A stretch of DNA of 64,000 nucleotides from Kangiella spongicola (lineage in GTDB: Bacteria; Pseudomonadota; Gammaproteobacteria; Enterobacterales; Kangiellaceae): the NCBI RefSeq assembly GCF_003194565.2, contig NZ_QICH01000001.1:868001-932000 (forward strand), given 5' to 3'. This document shows, piece by piece, positions 42,174-52,382 of the stretch. The translations under genes were made by a program, and so were the position numbers. The notes under the pieces are model-generated. The model had not been told where the DNA came from and ran no database searches. It saw only the letters and a list, made by a program, of their open reading frames with translations. How positions within the stretch are numbered: position 1 is the first letter of the stretch; every line of letters begins with the position of its first letter.

Positions 42174-42776
42174 ATGAAGGTAAAATATATTTTAACGCTA
42201 GCACTAGCATCAGCCTTAGCGTTTGGCGCCACCTCAGTTAGCGCCGCAGTAAAAGAAGGTCAAGACTATAAAGTGTTGAGTGGCGCTGAAGCAAGCTCAA
42301 AGCCCATTGTGCACGAGTTTTTCTCGTATCACTGTGGTGCTTGTTATTCTTTTGAGCCAATGATTCAAAAGTGGAAAAAGAACGATCGACCAGAAGGCGT
42401 TAAGTTTGAACAAGTACCTTTATACATGAGCCGAGCGCCGCACCTAACTTATGCTTTCTATGTTGCAGAAGCGTTAGACGTCAGTGATAAAGTACATCCT
42501 GCGATTTTCCATGAATGGCATGCTGAGAAAAATGTTCTTTCAACAAAAGACTCACTAATTCCAATCTTTAAAAAAGCTGGAGTGAGCGAAGAAGATTTTG
42601 AAAAAGCTTATACATCGTTTGGTGTAAACAGCAAGGTTCAGTACGCGAAGAAACTTGCTCGTGATTTAAAAATCATTAAAACGCCTACGGTTATCGTTAA
42701 TAAAAAATACGAGGTAACAAGTTATAACAACTTGAATGAATTGTTGGGTACTTTCGCTTTAGAAAATACCAAATAA
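42174..42776 (+). CDS. DsbA-family thiol:disulfide interchange protein (CGAC)
   Basis: 200-residue soluble periplasmic protein with a Sec signal (MKVKYILTLALASALAFGAT, cleavage about VSA-A). The DsbA fold has FFSYHCGACYSFEPM, so its active site is CGAC, not CPHC, and the cis-Pro loop is KTPTVIVNKKY. Strong similarity with the preceding lipoprotein suggests tandem duplication. I chose the ATG at 42174 over 42168, because AGAGAGG abuts the first ATG without spacing but lies 6 nt before the second. The CGAC dipeptide should shift the redox potential. Either protein may be the main DsbA. Confidence 0.88.
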   Translation: MKVKYILTLALASALAFGATSVSAAVKEGQDYKVLSGAEASSKPIVHEFFSYHCGACYSFEPMIQKWKKNDRPEGVKFEQVPLYMSRAPHLTYAFYVAEALDVSDKVHPAIFHEWHAEKNVLSTKDSLIPIFKKAGVSEEDFEKAYTSFGVNSKVQYAKKLARDLKIIKTPTVIVNKKYEVTSYNNLNELLGTFALENTK

Positions 42777-42799
42777 TTTAGGCGCCTTTAGTAAGTAGA

Positions 42800-42827
42800 A
42801 AATGCCAGTGTTCACTGGCATTTTTTA
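42800..42827 (+). terminator. Terminator after the DsbA pair
   Basis: TGCCAGTG-TT-CACTGGCA (42803-42820) followed by TTTTTT, 24 bp after the dsbA stop codon. Confidence 0.9.
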
Positions 42828-42906
42828 TGGGTATACTATTGTTAATAAAAATAATAAGCGTTGAATAGTTTTAACATTATCTCAATTTATAGTTGTGTGC
42901 CGAAGT

Positions 42907-43833
42907 ATGACAAATCCCACTGATAAAAAACAAAGCAAAGGTAAGGTTGTAGAGTCGAAACCTATAAAGGTAAAGATAATCTGTGCAATCATCGGGCTTT
43001 TTGCCAATATGCCTGAATTTATCGGCAGGGTATTTGCCTGGATCTTTGCACAGTGTTCAAGACTCTTTAAAACCAGAGGCTATCGCACAACTATTACCAA
43101 TCTCGAACTTTGCATGCCAGAACTTGATCAGAAGGCGCGTAAGCTGTTGGCTTATAAAAGTTTGAAGCACACTGGGCGTTTGTTTATTGAGGCCGCTAAA
43201 ATTTGGCGTAAGTGTCAGGGCGAGCGCTATATTGGCAACATTTACGGTGATGCAGAAGTAAAAGCTAGTCTAGCTCAAGGTAAAGGTGTGTTGTTTACAG
43301 GTTCTCATATCGGCAACTGGGAAGTAGCGCTCTATTACTTGGGTAGCAATTATACATTCCACTGTATGTACCGCCCTCCTCGTCAGCAAGAGATGGATGA
43401 AGTAATTAGTAGCGGTCGTTGTCAAAACAGTACCGCTATGGTGCGTGGCGACAGTCGTGGAGTGATGCACCTGATTAAAATATTAAAAGCCGGTGAGGTA
43501 GCTGCCGTACTTAGTGATCAAGAGCCGGGTCGTGGCGCAGGGGTTTTTGTACCTTTTTGCGGCAAAAAAGCTTTGACCATGACGTTAGTACAAAAGATCC
43601 AACAGAAAAGTAATGCTAATTTGTTTGAGATTGCGGCTATTAAGAATGCAAATGGTCAGTACGATGTTCATTTAAAACCACTTGAAATAGACCAAGATTT
43701 GGATGAGCTGGAGTATGCAACTGAAGTGAATAAGTGCTTAGAGCAAACCATCCGACGTTATCCTGAGCAGTATCAATGGTCTTATAAACGATTTAAAACC
43801 ACTGAAAACGGCGAGCCTAACCCCTACCGCTAG
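42907..43833 (+). CDS. LpxL/LpxM-type lipid A acyltransferase
   Basis: 308-residue member of the lysophospholipid/lipid A acyltransferase family (HtrB-like). The catalytic HX4E box is GSHIGNWEVAL (about residue 130) and a second block is SDQEPGRGAGVFVPFCGKK (about 200-218). A hydrophobic N-terminal segment (about 20-40) supports inner-membrane attachment. It probably adds a secondary acyl chain to Kdo-lipid A or a related lipid; whether it acts early or late is not seen. ATG at 42907 is chosen over a GTG 12 bp upstream, though the choice is uncertain. Convergent with trkH. Confidence 0.85.
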   Translation: MTNPTDKKQSKGKVVESKPIKVKIICAIIGLFANMPEFIGRVFAWIFAQCSRLFKTRGYRTTITNLELCMPELDQKARKLLAYKSLKHTGRLFIEAAKIWRKCQGERYIGNIYGDAEVKASLAQGKGVLFTGSHIGNWEVALYYLGSNYTFHCMYRPPRQQEMDEVISSGRCQNSTAMVRGDSRGVMHLIKILKAGEVAAVLSDQEPGRGAGVFVPFCGKKALTMTLVQKIQQKSNANLFEIAAIKNANGQYDVHLKPLEIDQDLDELEYATEVNKCLEQTIRRYPEQYQWSYKRFKTTENGEPNPYR

Positions 43834-43834
43834 A

Positions 43835-45286
43835 TTATTTGCGCCAGAAATAAGGTGTGAATAATACCAATAGCGTGAAGATTTCTAAACGTCCCAATAA
43901 CATCGCGAAACTAAGAACGTACTTGGTAAGATCGTTCAGCGAACTGTAGTTTTGTGCAACCTCGCCTAATCCAGGGCCTAAGTTATTCATACTGGCCGCA
44001 ACCGCTGAGAAAGCTGTAACCTGATCGAGACCTTGCGACAGTAAAATAAACATTAAAATGACAAAGAACATGATGTAAGTGGCGAAGAATCCCCAGACGG
44101 AATTAACCACTTTGTCATTCACAGACTCTTTGCCGAGTTTAATAATAAAAACCCCGTTAGGGTGAATTAAGCGTTTAATCTCACGAAAACCCTGCTTAAA
44201 CAGCAGTACGATTCGTATAACCTTCATACCGCCAGAGGTTGAGCCAGCGCTACCGCCTGGGAAGCTGACAAAAATTAGAAGCACCGATACAGCCAGTGGC
44301 CAAGCATAATATTCCGCAGTGGCAAAGCCAGAGGATGTGGCAAACGATACCGTATGGAAAAGTGTGTGTAAAAATGCTTCGTAGAAAGAGCTGTAATTAT
44401 AGTCAATTAGTAAAATGATGGCGCCAATTAAGCCCACCGTTAATAGAATCAAGGTGTACACACGAAATTCTGTGTCCTTTAAATAGGGCGTCATACTCAA
44501 TTTTCGCACAGCGAAAAAATGCAGTGAAAAATTAATGCCGCCGAGGAACATAAAGAGAATACAGATCATTTCGATAGTATCGTTTTGGAAAAAGCCAATA
44601 CTGTCGTTATGAGTGGAGAATCCGCCAGTAGCGACAGTACTGAAACTGTGACCAATCGCATCGAACGCCGACATACCCGCTAACCAATAGGAGAAGGCAC
44701 AAGCAATGGTTAATCCAACGTAGATATACCACAGAGATTTAGCCGTTCCTGCGATACGAGGAGTCAGTTTTGAATCTTTCATGGGCCCCGGAATTTCAGC
44801 ACGATAAAGCTGCATTCCCCCAATGCCGAGCATAGGCAAGATGGCAACTGCTAAAATGATGATACCCATACCGCCTAGCCACTGAAGCTGTTGGCGATAA
44901 AAAAGGACCGAGTGCGGTAATTCATCAATATTGACGATGACGGTAGCACCTGTGGTGGTGATACCGGAGAAAGACTCAAACACAGCGTCAGCAAAAGATA
45001 AGGAATATTCGCCAATAAGAAGGAATGGAATAGCGCCGATAAGGCTTAGTACCGTCCAAAACAAAGACACGATAAGGAAACCGTCGCGTATCTTTAGTTC
45101 ATTTTTAGCTTGTCGCTTTGAGAGGAAGATGAAAAAGCCGCTGATGAGGGCTAAAACAAAAGTCGCAAAAAACGCACTACCGCCACCATCTTTATAAATC
45201 AAGGCAACTATACTCGGCGGGATCATGGTCAAGCTAAAGATCATGATCAATAGGCCTAAAGTACGGGTGATAGTGGCAAACTGCAT
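43835..45286 (-). CDS. trkH: Trk potassium uptake transporter, membrane subunit TrkH
   Basis: 483-residue polytopic protein with the four M1-P-M2 repeats of the HKT/Trk/Ktr superfamily. Selectivity-filter-like loops are seen, such as FSGITTTGATV, FSTVATGGFST, TVSFATSSGFAT and SMNNLGPGLGE. It ends with RKYFWRK-type basic residues (ending PYFWRK). It works with TrkA, encoded 29 bp upstream on the same strand. Convergent with the lipid A acyltransferase gene, whose stop is 1 bp away, so 3' ends nearly touch. Confidence 0.96.
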   Translation of the reverse strand: MQFATITRTLGLLIMIFSLTMIPPSIVALIYKDGGGSAFFATFVLALISGFFIFLSKRQAKNELKIRDGFLIVSLFWTVLSLIGAIPFLLIGEYSLSFADAVFESFSGITTTGATVIVNIDELPHSVLFYRQQLQWLGGMGIIILAVAILPMLGIGGMQLYRAEIPGPMKDSKLTPRIAGTAKSLWYIYVGLTIACAFSYWLAGMSAFDAIGHSFSTVATGGFSTHNDSIGFFQNDTIEMICILFMFLGGINFSLHFFAVRKLSMTPYLKDTEFRVYTLILLTVGLIGAIILLIDYNYSSFYEAFLHTLFHTVSFATSSGFATAEYYAWPLAVSVLLIFVSFPGGSAGSTSGGMKVIRIVLLFKQGFREIKRLIHPNGVFIIKLGKESVNDKVVNSVWGFFATYIMFFVILMFILLSQGLDQVTAFSAVAASMNNLGPGLGEVAQNYSSLNDLTKYVLSFAMLLGRLEIFTLLVLFTPYFWRK

Positions 45287-45315
45287 TATAAGATTCCCAA
45301 AACTCTTAGACGCAC

Positions 45316-46689
45316 TTAAAAATAAGTCACATTAACTTGGAATAACCGCTCGACGTCTTGGATGTAATCCTTATCAATCATGAACAACACCACATGGTCG
45401 TCTTTGCGAATAATGACGCTATCGTGTGCAATAATCACCTCTTCGCCACGCACCACAGCGCCAATCGAGGTTCCTGGTGGCAGGGCAATTTCACTAATAG
45501 CGCGACCAACCACCAGCGAGGTCTGCTCGTTACCTTTGGCAACGGCTTCAATCGCTTCGGCAGCACCGCGTCGCAATGAGTAAACACTCGATACGTGTCC
45601 ACGCCGAATGTGGGTTAATAAGCTACCAATAGTGACCTGCTGTGGTGAAATAGCGATATCAATCTCATGGCCAGGAATTAAGTCAACATAAGCGGTGCGG
45701 TTAATCAACACCATGGTTTTACGCACGCCCAGTCGCTTGGCTAACAACGCTGACATAATATTGGCGTCATCGTCGTTGGTGACCGCAATAAACAAATCGA
45801 ACTCGCTGATATTCTCATCATTGAGCAAATCTTCATCGGACACGTCGCCGTGTAATACCAAGGTATCTTCGAGATTGTTGGCTAGCTCTTCTGCCCTTTG
45901 CGCATCACGCTCAATGATTTTAACCAGCATCTTTTTTTCCAGACGCTTAGCCAAACCCTGTCCAATGTTGCCGCCACCGGCGATGATGACCCTTTGATAG
46001 GGTTTTTCTAGGCGTTGTAACTCACTCATAACCGAACGTATATGTTTTTTAGCGGCAAGGAAAAACACCTCGTCATCAGCCTCGATAACCGTATGCCCTG
46101 TGGGCACAATCGGTTTACCACGTCTGAAAATAGCCGCGACTCGAGTATCTACGTTTGGCAAATGCTGTTTTATTTCAGCCAGCGCATTGCCGACCAGTGG
46201 GCCGCCATAATAGGCTTTTACCGCAACCAAACGGACTAAACCATTGGCGAAATCCAACACCTGGAAAGCACCAGGATTATCCACCAGCCGCTCGATATAC
46301 TCAGTGACAAGCTTCTCTGGGCTAATAACAACATCGACAGGAATATGGTTATTAGTGAAAATTTCGGACTTGTCGTGATAGTTGCTGGAACGAATACGAG
46401 CGATTTTACTAGGAGTTTGATAGAGGCTGTGTGCAATCTGACATGCGATCATGTTGACTTCATCGCTACTGGTCACGGCGACCAACATATCGGTATCGTC
46501 GATCCCTGCTTTTTCCAAGACATCAGGATGTGCGGCGTGGCCAACGATAGTGCGCAAATCCAAGTGATCTTGGATATATGCCAATCGCTTTGGATCCGAA
46601 TCAATTAAAGTAATGTCGTTATCCTCACCCTCGAGGCTGAGCGCGAGACTGGTACCGACTTGGCCAGCGCCTAATATGATAATTTTCAT
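45316..46689 (-). CDS. trkA: Trk potassium uptake NAD-binding regulator TrkA
   Basis: 457-residue cytoplasmic protein with two RCK units. Each has an N-lobe Rossmann motif: [17 protein letters not shown] at residue 1 and [19 protein letters not shown] at about 233. Each is followed by a TrkA-C domain. It gates TrkH and responds to nucleotides. The trkA-trkH order and the upstream rsmB-fmt-def genes on the same strand are conserved across gammaproteobacteria; the 159 bp gap (46690-46848) suggests a separate promoter. Confidence 0.96.
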   Translation of the reverse strand: MKIIILGAGQVGTSLALSLEGEDNDITLIDSDPKRLAYIQDHLDLRTIVGHAAHPDVLEKAGIDDTDMLVAVTSSDEVNMIACQIAHSLYQTPSKIARIRSSNYHDKSEIFTNNHIPVDVVISPEKLVTEYIERLVDNPGAFQVLDFANGLVRLVAVKAYYGGPLVGNALAEIKQHLPNVDTRVAAIFRRGKPIVPTGHTVIEADDEVFFLAAKKHIRSVMSELQRLEKPYQRVIIAGGGNIGQGLAKRLEKKMLVKIIERDAQRAEELANNLEDTLVLHGDVSDEDLLNDENISEFDLFIAVTNDDDANIMSALLAKRLGVRKTMVLINRTAYVDLIPGHEIDIAISPQQVTIGSLLTHIRRGHVSSVYSLRRGAAEAIEAVAKGNEQTSLVVGRAISEIALPPGTSIGAVVRGEEVIIAHDSVIIRKDDHVVLFMIDKDYIQDVERLFQVNVTYF

Positions 46690-46848
46690 AACGACAAATA
46701 ATAAGCCTTCTTATTAGTATCTGATGCTTATGCTAACGCTAACTGCTTGTGATCGGAAGGGGTTTTTAAGCTTTATGCGTTTAATTATCAATTATTTAAC
46801 ATGATTTTGATGATTTGATCTTAAGATCTAAAGTTTTAGGTCTTTGCA

Positions 46849-48165
46849 CTAAGAGTTCTTCTGCAACAAGGCATAGTAGAAACCATCCATATCATCGGTG
46901 CCTGGTAAGATCTGGCAGCCGATCTCTATCTGACTAATTTGTTGAATCTCTGAGGGTAATTCAAGCAGAGTTGAATTGTCGAACTTGCTCTTAAATTCCG
47001 TGATTTGTAAGCTATTTTCCTCTAAAAGTATTGAACAAGTTGCGTATAGCAGTTTTCCACCTGGCTTTAGGGCATCCCAAGCGGCGACTAGCAGCTGCTG
47101 TTGGATCTGCACCAACTCATCAATATCTTCATCACGACGCAATAGCTTGATATCTGGGTGGCGACGAATAACGCCGGTGGCGCTACAAGGCACGTCCAAC
47201 AAAATCGCGTCGTATTCGGCCTCTTTGCCTTGCATAAAGTTCAAGGCATCTTCTGCGTGAATGTTTGCCCCCAGCTCTAAACGCTCCATATTTTCTTGAA
47301 TACGCGCACATCGTTTGGGATCAATGTCTACCGCATCTAACAGTAAAGAATTATTGCTTTGCTCAAGTAGATGGGCCGTTTTTCCACCTGGTGCAGCGCA
47401 AGCATCCAACACCTTTTGCCCTTCGCTTGGAGCCAGCAGTCTCGCGGCTAATTGCGCCGCAACGTCTTGTACCGAGCAATGACCTTCATCAAAACCAGGG
47501 ATAGAATGCACAGGAACGGCCTGCTCTAAGACCACAGCACTCTCGACCAAAGGGTGTTTGCGGTAACCCAAGCCAACCTCATCGAGCCTAGCGCAAAATT
47601 CATCGCGACTAATCTTCATAAGATTAACGCGTAGGGACATTGGTGCTTGTTGGTTGGATTCTGTGAGTATTTCCTCAACTTGGCCCTTATAGTGCGGTTT
47701 TATGCGGTTAATGAGCCACACAGGGAAGCTGAATTTAGTTTCCCAATCGTTATCAAGCTTTTGATTTAATTGCTCTTTTTGGCGCGAATATGTGCGAAGC
47801 ACACCATTAATTAACTTTGTCGCCCAGTCTTTTTTCAGCATACGACAGGCATCGACTGTTTCGCTGATTGCGGCGTGATCGGGAACGCGACTATATTCGA
47901 GCTGATAAAGGCCGACGATTAACAAACACAAAAGATCTTGGTCTTTCGGCTTAAATTTTTTCTTTAGTAAAGAATGGGTTAAGGCATCCAAGCGCTCAAA
48001 GTAACGACAACAGCCAAGCACTATAGCCTTAAAAAGAGATGTATCGCTGGGGTTTTCAAACTCAACTTGAGATAAAACATCGCTAGCGGACTGGCCTTCA
48101 AAGGCAATCAGCTCAAGAGATTTTGCCGCTTGGCTACGTATGTGCGTCGAGTTTAATAGTGCCAA
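46849..48165 (-). CDS. rsmB: 16S rRNA (cytosine967-C5)-methyltransferase RsmB
   Basis: 438-residue RNA m5C methyltransferase. An N-terminal NusB-like domain (about residues 1-135) is followed by the catalytic Rossmann domain with SAM motif DACAAPGGKTAHLLE (about 256-270). The two conserved cysteines lie in LLDVPCSATGVIRRHPDIK and LLYATCSILLEEN (TCS). It methylates C967 of 16S rRNA. It is placed 34 bp after fmt on the same strand. Confidence 0.95.
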   Translation of the reverse strand: MALLNSTHIRSQAAKSLELIAFEGQSASDVLSQVEFENPSDTSLFKAIVLGCCRYFERLDALTHSLLKKKFKPKDQDLLCLLIVGLYQLEYSRVPDHAAISETVDACRMLKKDWATKLINGVLRTYSRQKEQLNQKLDNDWETKFSFPVWLINRIKPHYKGQVEEILTESNQQAPMSLRVNLMKISRDEFCARLDEVGLGYRKHPLVESAVVLEQAVPVHSIPGFDEGHCSVQDVAAQLAARLLAPSEGQKVLDACAAPGGKTAHLLEQSNNSLLLDAVDIDPKRCARIQENMERLELGANIHAEDALNFMQGKEAEYDAILLDVPCSATGVIRRHPDIKLLRRDEDIDELVQIQQQLLVAAWDALKPGGKLLYATCSILLEENSLQITEFKSKFDNSTLLELPSEIQQISQIEIGCQILPGTDDMDGFYYALLQKNS

Positions 48166-48199
48166 AAGAGATACCTTCTAAGGTTATATGGAGACAGTT

Positions 48200-49168
48200 T
48201 TAAGAAAATTGAGCGCCATTGGCCAATAATTCTTGGTTTTTAGGAGCATTTAACAGATCTTTAACCGACATTTTACGCGAACCCGGTAGTTGAAGCTCAG
48301 TTAATAGCAGATGGTTTTCACCACAGGCGACAAGAACACCACTTTTATCTGCGCTAATGATAGTACCAGCAGACTGCGAGCTCTCAGCTTCAACTACCTC
48401 TGAGGCCCAAACACGGATCACCTTATCCTCAAGTTTGCTTTGCGCCACAGGCCAGCTGTTGAAGGCGCGAACAGTGCGCTCGATTTGATGTGCGCTTTGG
48501 TTCCAATCGATAAAGGCTTCTTGTTTGCTCAGTTTGTGCGCATAAGTGGCTAGCGAATCATCCTGCGACTCGGCGCTAAAGTTATCGCTCGCAATATTGT
48601 CCATGGTTGAAACCAATAGTGTGGCGCCTTGAGCTGCTAATTTGTCATGAAGCGATGCGCCTGTGTCATCGGCCGTGATCGGCGTTACCGCTTTGCTAAT
48701 CATTGGCCCTGTGTCTAAGCCAGCCTCCATTTGCATAATGGTAATGCCACTTTCGCTATCCCCCGCCTCAATAGCGCGTTGAATTGGGGCTGCACCGCGC
48801 CACCTTGGTAATAAGGAGCCGTGCACATTGATACACCCCAAGCGAGGAATATCGAGAACCGTTTGTGGTAGCAATAGTCCGTACGCGACAACCACCATAA
48901 TATCGGCGTTATAGCTTGCTAGCTGTTGTTGAGCTTCTTCTGCTTTTAAGCTGGTGGGTTGTTCGACAGGGATGTCGTGTTGTAACGCCAGCTCTTTGAC
49001 GGGGCTCATGCTGATCTTTTTACCACGACCAGACTGGCGATCTGGTTGTGTATAAACAGCCACAACATTATGTTTTGAGTCCAAAAGCGCCTGTAGGCTG
49101 GAAGCCGCAAAGTCAGGGGTTCCAGCAAAAATTACGTTTAAAGAACGACTCATGGAGTGGTTACTCAC
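48200..49168 (-). CDS. fmt: Methionyl-tRNA formyltransferase
   Basis: 322-residue enzyme that formylates initiator Met-tRNA. Signatures: FAGTPDFAA near the N-terminus, the catalytic region [20 protein letters not shown] (His and the folate-binding loop), [11 protein letters not shown], and a C-terminal OB-fold domain (about 215-315). Two starts are possible: GTG at 49168, overlapping the def stop by 4 bp, or ATG at 49153 ([13 protein letters not shown], 317 residues), which matches the usual N-terminus better. I list the longer one. The def-fmt pair is standard. Confidence 0.95.
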   Translation of the reverse strand: MSNHSMSRSLNVIFAGTPDFAASSLQALLDSKHNVVAVYTQPDRQSGRGKKISMSPVKELALQHDIPVEQPTSLKAEEAQQQLASYNADIMVVVAYGLLLPQTVLDIPRLGCINVHGSLLPRWRGAAPIQRAIEAGDSESGITIMQMEAGLDTGPMISKAVTPITADDTGASLHDKLAAQGATLLVSTMDNIASDNFSAESQDDSLATYAHKLSKQEAFIDWNQSAHQIERTVRAFNSWPVAQSKLEDKVIRVWASEVVEAESSQSAGTIISADKSGVLVACGENHLLLTELQLPGSRKMSVKDLLNAPKNQELLANGAQFS

Positions 49169-49668
49169 TTACTTTGACGCTGTTGTTTTTCAAGCATCTT
49201 ACGAATTCGATTGCGCTTAAGTGGTGATAGGTAATCAACAAAAAGCTTGCCTTCTATATGATCGTATTCGTGCTGAATACATACCGCTAACAAATCGCCG
49301 GTATCAATTTCGAATTCTTCACCATGGCGATCTTGGGCCTTAACCACAACTTCATTTGCGCGTTGAACCTTGGCGTAAACACCCGGAAAAGACAAACAGC
49401 CTTCTTCCATCTCTTCGATGCCACGTTTTTCGATGAACTCTGGGTTAGCGAAAACCAAAGGCTCGCTTTTGTCTTCGGAAACATCAATCACGAACAGGCG
49501 CTTGTGATAATCAACCTGAGCACCAGCTAAACCAATACCAGGCGCAGCGTACATAGTCTCGAACATATCGTCGACTTGTTGCTGAAATTCATCGCCAAAG
49601 TCGGTAACAGGCTCTGCTTTTGTGCGTAAACGGGTGTCTGGAAACTCTAAAATTTCTAATTTTGCCAT
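49165..49668 (-). CDS. def: Peptide deformylase
   Basis: 167-residue metalloenzyme that removes the formyl group from nascent proteins. All three motifs are seen: [10 protein letters not shown] (motif 1), EEGCLSFPG (motif 2, Cys ligand) and [18 protein letters not shown] (motif 3, HExxH). Its length is close to E. coli Def (169). The first gene of the def-fmt-rsmB run; it overlaps fmt by 4 bp (GTGA), implying coupling. Divergent from the LysM gene. Confidence 0.97.
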   Translation of the reverse strand: MAKLEILEFPDTRLRTKAEPVTDFGDEFQQQVDDMFETMYAAPGIGLAGAQVDYHKRLFVIDVSEDKSEPLVFANPEFIEKRGIEEMEEGCLSFPGVYAKVQRANEVVVKAQDRHGEEFEIDTGDLLAVCIQHEYDHIEGKLFVDYLSPLKRNRIRKMLEKQQRQSK

Positions 49669-49980
49669 GTAAATAATATTTTATCGGTTAAAAGGGGTAG
49701 CTACCTAGCTATATGGGGGCGATCATAATCAATTCGACCCAGAATGACCATTTTTTGGGCGAAAAAACTGCCTAAAACGGTGAAAATAATGATTAGACTG
49801 TGATTAAGTTGTAGTAATGTGCTAAGAAATGTTGATAAGATGATGATCCTTATAGGGTTTAGAGATTCTACGTTTGGGGTTTGGCTGTTTCCTTTTGCCT
49901 GTTTTCAAATTATATGCTTTGCAGTATATTGGAATCAGAGATAAGAGGATCCGACTATCAGTAAATTACAAAGGATAGCC
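49669..49980. promoter_or_regulatory. Divergent def/LysM intergenic region
   Basis: 312 bp between the divergent def and LysM genes, AT-rich and without a credible ORF. It should hold promoters for both. I see no confident -10/-35 pair; TTATAT at about 49911 is a weak plus-strand candidate. The LysM gene's ribosome binding site is AAGGATAGCC. Confidence 0.4.
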
Positions 49981-51021
49981 ATGAAAAAGTTAGTTTTAGC
50001 AGCAGCTGCAACGGCAGCGCTATTATTGGGGAGCATTGCGCAGTCAGCAGAACTACGCGAAGACCATCCAGATACTTACGTTGTCAAAAAAGGTGATACC
50101 TTATGGGACATCTCGGGGCGCTTTTTAACGAAGCCTTGGAATTGGCCTGAAATTTGGCACGTAAATCCGCAAGTTGAAAACCCGCACTTAATTTATCCTG
50201 GCGATATTTTGAAGCTGGTTTATATCGACGGCAAACCATATTTAGTGAAAGCATCTAACGGCACTATTAAGTTGCGCCCTAAAGCGCGTGTGCTTTCGGA
50301 AGGCGATGCTATCACAACGATTCCGCTTGATCTGATTCGACCGTTCTTAATCGATGAAATGGTGGTTGATCCATCGTTGTTCGAAACCGCACCATACGTT
50401 GTTGCTTTAGGCGATGAGCGTGTCATTAGCGGCGGCTTTGGAGATCGCTTATACCTCCGTGGCCTAGACGCTGAAGCGGGTGCTTCTTACGGTGTTTATC
50501 GTAAAGGTAAAGAATATCGCGATCCTGAAACTAACGAGCTATTAGGTGTTGAAGCACGCTACCTAGCGAATGGTTCTATCGAAAAAGCTGGCGACCCGGC
50601 AACATTAGCGGTTAAGAAATCCAAGCTTGAAGTGTTAAAGGGTGATGTGGCGTTACCGCGCAACGAAGATCCTCTACCACCAGTGTATGCACCACGCGCG
50701 CCGGAGCAAGAGATTAAAGCACAACTGATTTCGGTCTACGATGGCGTGACTCAAATTGGCCAATATAACGTTGTGACCTTAAACAAAGGTCAGCGCGATG
50801 GCTTAGAAGAAGGTCACGTACTAACGGTTTATCAGCGCGGCAAGCGAGTGCACGATAAAGTCGCTGAAGAGCGTGGTGCCGAGGATCCATACGTAACGTT
50901 ACCAGAAGAGCGCGCAGGTACCTTAATGGTCTTCCGCACTTATGAAAAAGTAAGCTTAGCGTTAATCATGGATGCAGTACGTCCTATTCACTTAATGGAT
51001 GTTGCGCGCAACCCATACTAA
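49981..51021 (+). CDS. LysM domain-containing exported protein
   Basis: 346-residue protein with a Sec signal (MKKLVLAAAATAALLLGSIA, cleavage about QSA-E). One LysM domain follows (about residues 33-80): YVVKKGDTLWDISGRFL and NPHLIYPGDILKLV. LysM binds peptidoglycan. The remaining 260 residues have no motif I recognise; conserved orthologues sit beside dprA and def in many gammaproteobacteria. Role at the cell wall is inferred. It is followed by a terminator, so it is probably transcribed alone. Confidence 0.9.
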   Translation: MKKLVLAAAATAALLLGSIAQSAELREDHPDTYVVKKGDTLWDISGRFLTKPWNWPEIWHVNPQVENPHLIYPGDILKLVYIDGKPYLVKASNGTIKLRPKARVLSEGDAITTIPLDLIRPFLIDEMVVDPSLFETAPYVVALGDERVISGGFGDRLYLRGLDAEAGASYGVYRKGKEYRDPETNELLGVEARYLANGSIEKAGDPATLAVKKSKLEVLKGDVALPRNEDPLPPVYAPRAPEQEIKAQLISVYDGVTQIGQYNVVTLNKGQRDGLEEGHVLTVYQRGKRVHDKVAEERGAEDPYVTLPEERAGTLMVFRTYEKVSLALIMDAVRPIHLMDVARNPY

Positions 51022-51074
51022 GCATCGCTTATAAAGTGTCAGCTAACCATTGGCTAAACACTGAGCAAAAAATA

Positions 51075-51108
51075 GAACTGGTCTTGTTGCAAAGCAAGGC
51101 CAGTTTTT
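51075..51108 (+). terminator. Terminator after the LysM gene
   Basis: AACTGGTCTTG ... CAAGGCCAGTT (one G-U pair) followed by TTTTTT. It lies 54 bp downstream of the LysM stop and just before dprA. Confidence 0.85.
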
Positions 51109-51154
51109 TATGGAACACTATGAAAAATACATTTTCACGATTAAAGGATTAATC

Positions 51155-52285
51155 ATGACTAAGACAAACACCCTCGATACAGCAGAATTCCGTGCATGGC
51201 TTGCGCTATCACACATCAATATTAGTCGCGCGAAACTACAGCACTTCTTAGAGCACTACTCTTCGATTGAGCAAATTTTTGAATTATCGGAAAAGCAGTT
51301 AATACAGCTAGGCTTTAGAGAGGGCTTAAAAAAACGTTTAGAGGCGATCGATGACTCGCTGATTGAGCAGGATCTGACCTGGTTTGATAGCGATGACAAA
51401 CACCTTATACCCTTTACCAGCGATGACTATCCGGGACTATTACGGGAAATTGACTCAGCACCTAAACTGCTGTTTGTCCATGGCAAAAAAGAACTCTTGC
51501 AGCATCATCAAATTGCCATCGTCGGTAGTCGAAATCCAACACCTCAGGGCAAAGATAACGCAATAGAGTTCTCGCGAACCTTAGGTAAAGCAGGAGTGGT
51601 TATCACTAGCGGATTAGCTTTGGGTGTGGATGGTTTTGCGCATAAAGCAGTATTAGATCAGGGTTTGCCGACCATTGCGGTGGCTGGTACTGGCTTAGAC
51701 AGAGTATATCCAGCGAGACATAAAGAGCTAGCCCAGAGAATTGTTGAAAATGGTGCATTAGTCTCAGAGTTTGCGCTTGGCACTGGCGTTCGCGCGACCC
51801 ACTTCCCCGCTCGAAATCGAATTATCTCAGGCATGAGCCTTGGCACCTTGGTGGTGGAAGCCGCCGTCAAAAGCGGCTCGTTAATTACGGCGAGACTGGC
51901 TATGGAGCAAGGTCGTGAGGTTTTCGCGATTCCTGGCTCGATCCATAATCCACTAGCGCGCGGTTGTCATTTATTGATAAAGCAAGGCGTGAAGCTGGTG
52001 GAAACGGCGGAAGAAATCATCGAAGAGCTTGGCGCACTAGCAACTTGGCAAACTGAGTCCCTAGGAGAAAATAAATCTGACCAAGCCTCAGAGCCTGCTG
52101 AGTTTGAGTTAGATCAGGAGTATCAAGAGCTTATCGAACAAATCGACTATGAACCAACCTCGATGGATAAAATACTTGAGCGCACAGGGCTTGAAATAGA
52201 TGTGGTCAGCCACATGTTATTACTGTTAGAATTAAATGACCATATTGTGAGTGTCGCTGGCGGATACCAACGCCGCAAAAGCTAA
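51155..52285 (+). CDS. dprA: DNA processing protein DprA (Smf)
   Basis: 376-residue protein that loads RecA on incoming single-stranded DNA during natural transformation. A SAM-like N-terminal domain (about residues 1-75) precedes the Rossmann-fold core with IVGSRNPTPQGK, GLALGVDGFAHKA, FPARNRIISGMS and SLITARLAMEQGREVFAIPG. A C-terminal winged helix is present (about 310-376). I chose the ATG at 51155 (MTKTNTLDTAEF), preceded by AAAGGATTAATC, over a start 45 bp upstream that lies in the terminator tail. smg follows 97 bp later. Confidence 0.94.
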   Translation: MTKTNTLDTAEFRAWLALSHINISRAKLQHFLEHYSSIEQIFELSEKQLIQLGFREGLKKRLEAIDDSLIEQDLTWFDSDDKHLIPFTSDDYPGLLREIDSAPKLLFVHGKKELLQHHQIAIVGSRNPTPQGKDNAIEFSRTLGKAGVVITSGLALGVDGFAHKAVLDQGLPTIAVAGTGLDRVYPARHKELAQRIVENGALVSEFALGTGVRATHFPARNRIISGMSLGTLVVEAAVKSGSLITARLAMEQGREVFAIPGSIHNPLARGCHLLIKQGVKLVETAEEIIEELGALATWQTESLGENKSDQASEPAEFELDQEYQELIEQIDYEPTSMDKILERTGLEIDVVSHMLLLLELNDHIVSVAGGYQRRKS

Positions 52286-52382
52286 AGAAGCGATCCCTTT
52301 AACGACGCAATCTATTAGCAACGCTTAGCAAGTGGCAAAGTGGCTTTAACGGCGTTTCATACGCCTAACCGATGAGAGTCCA

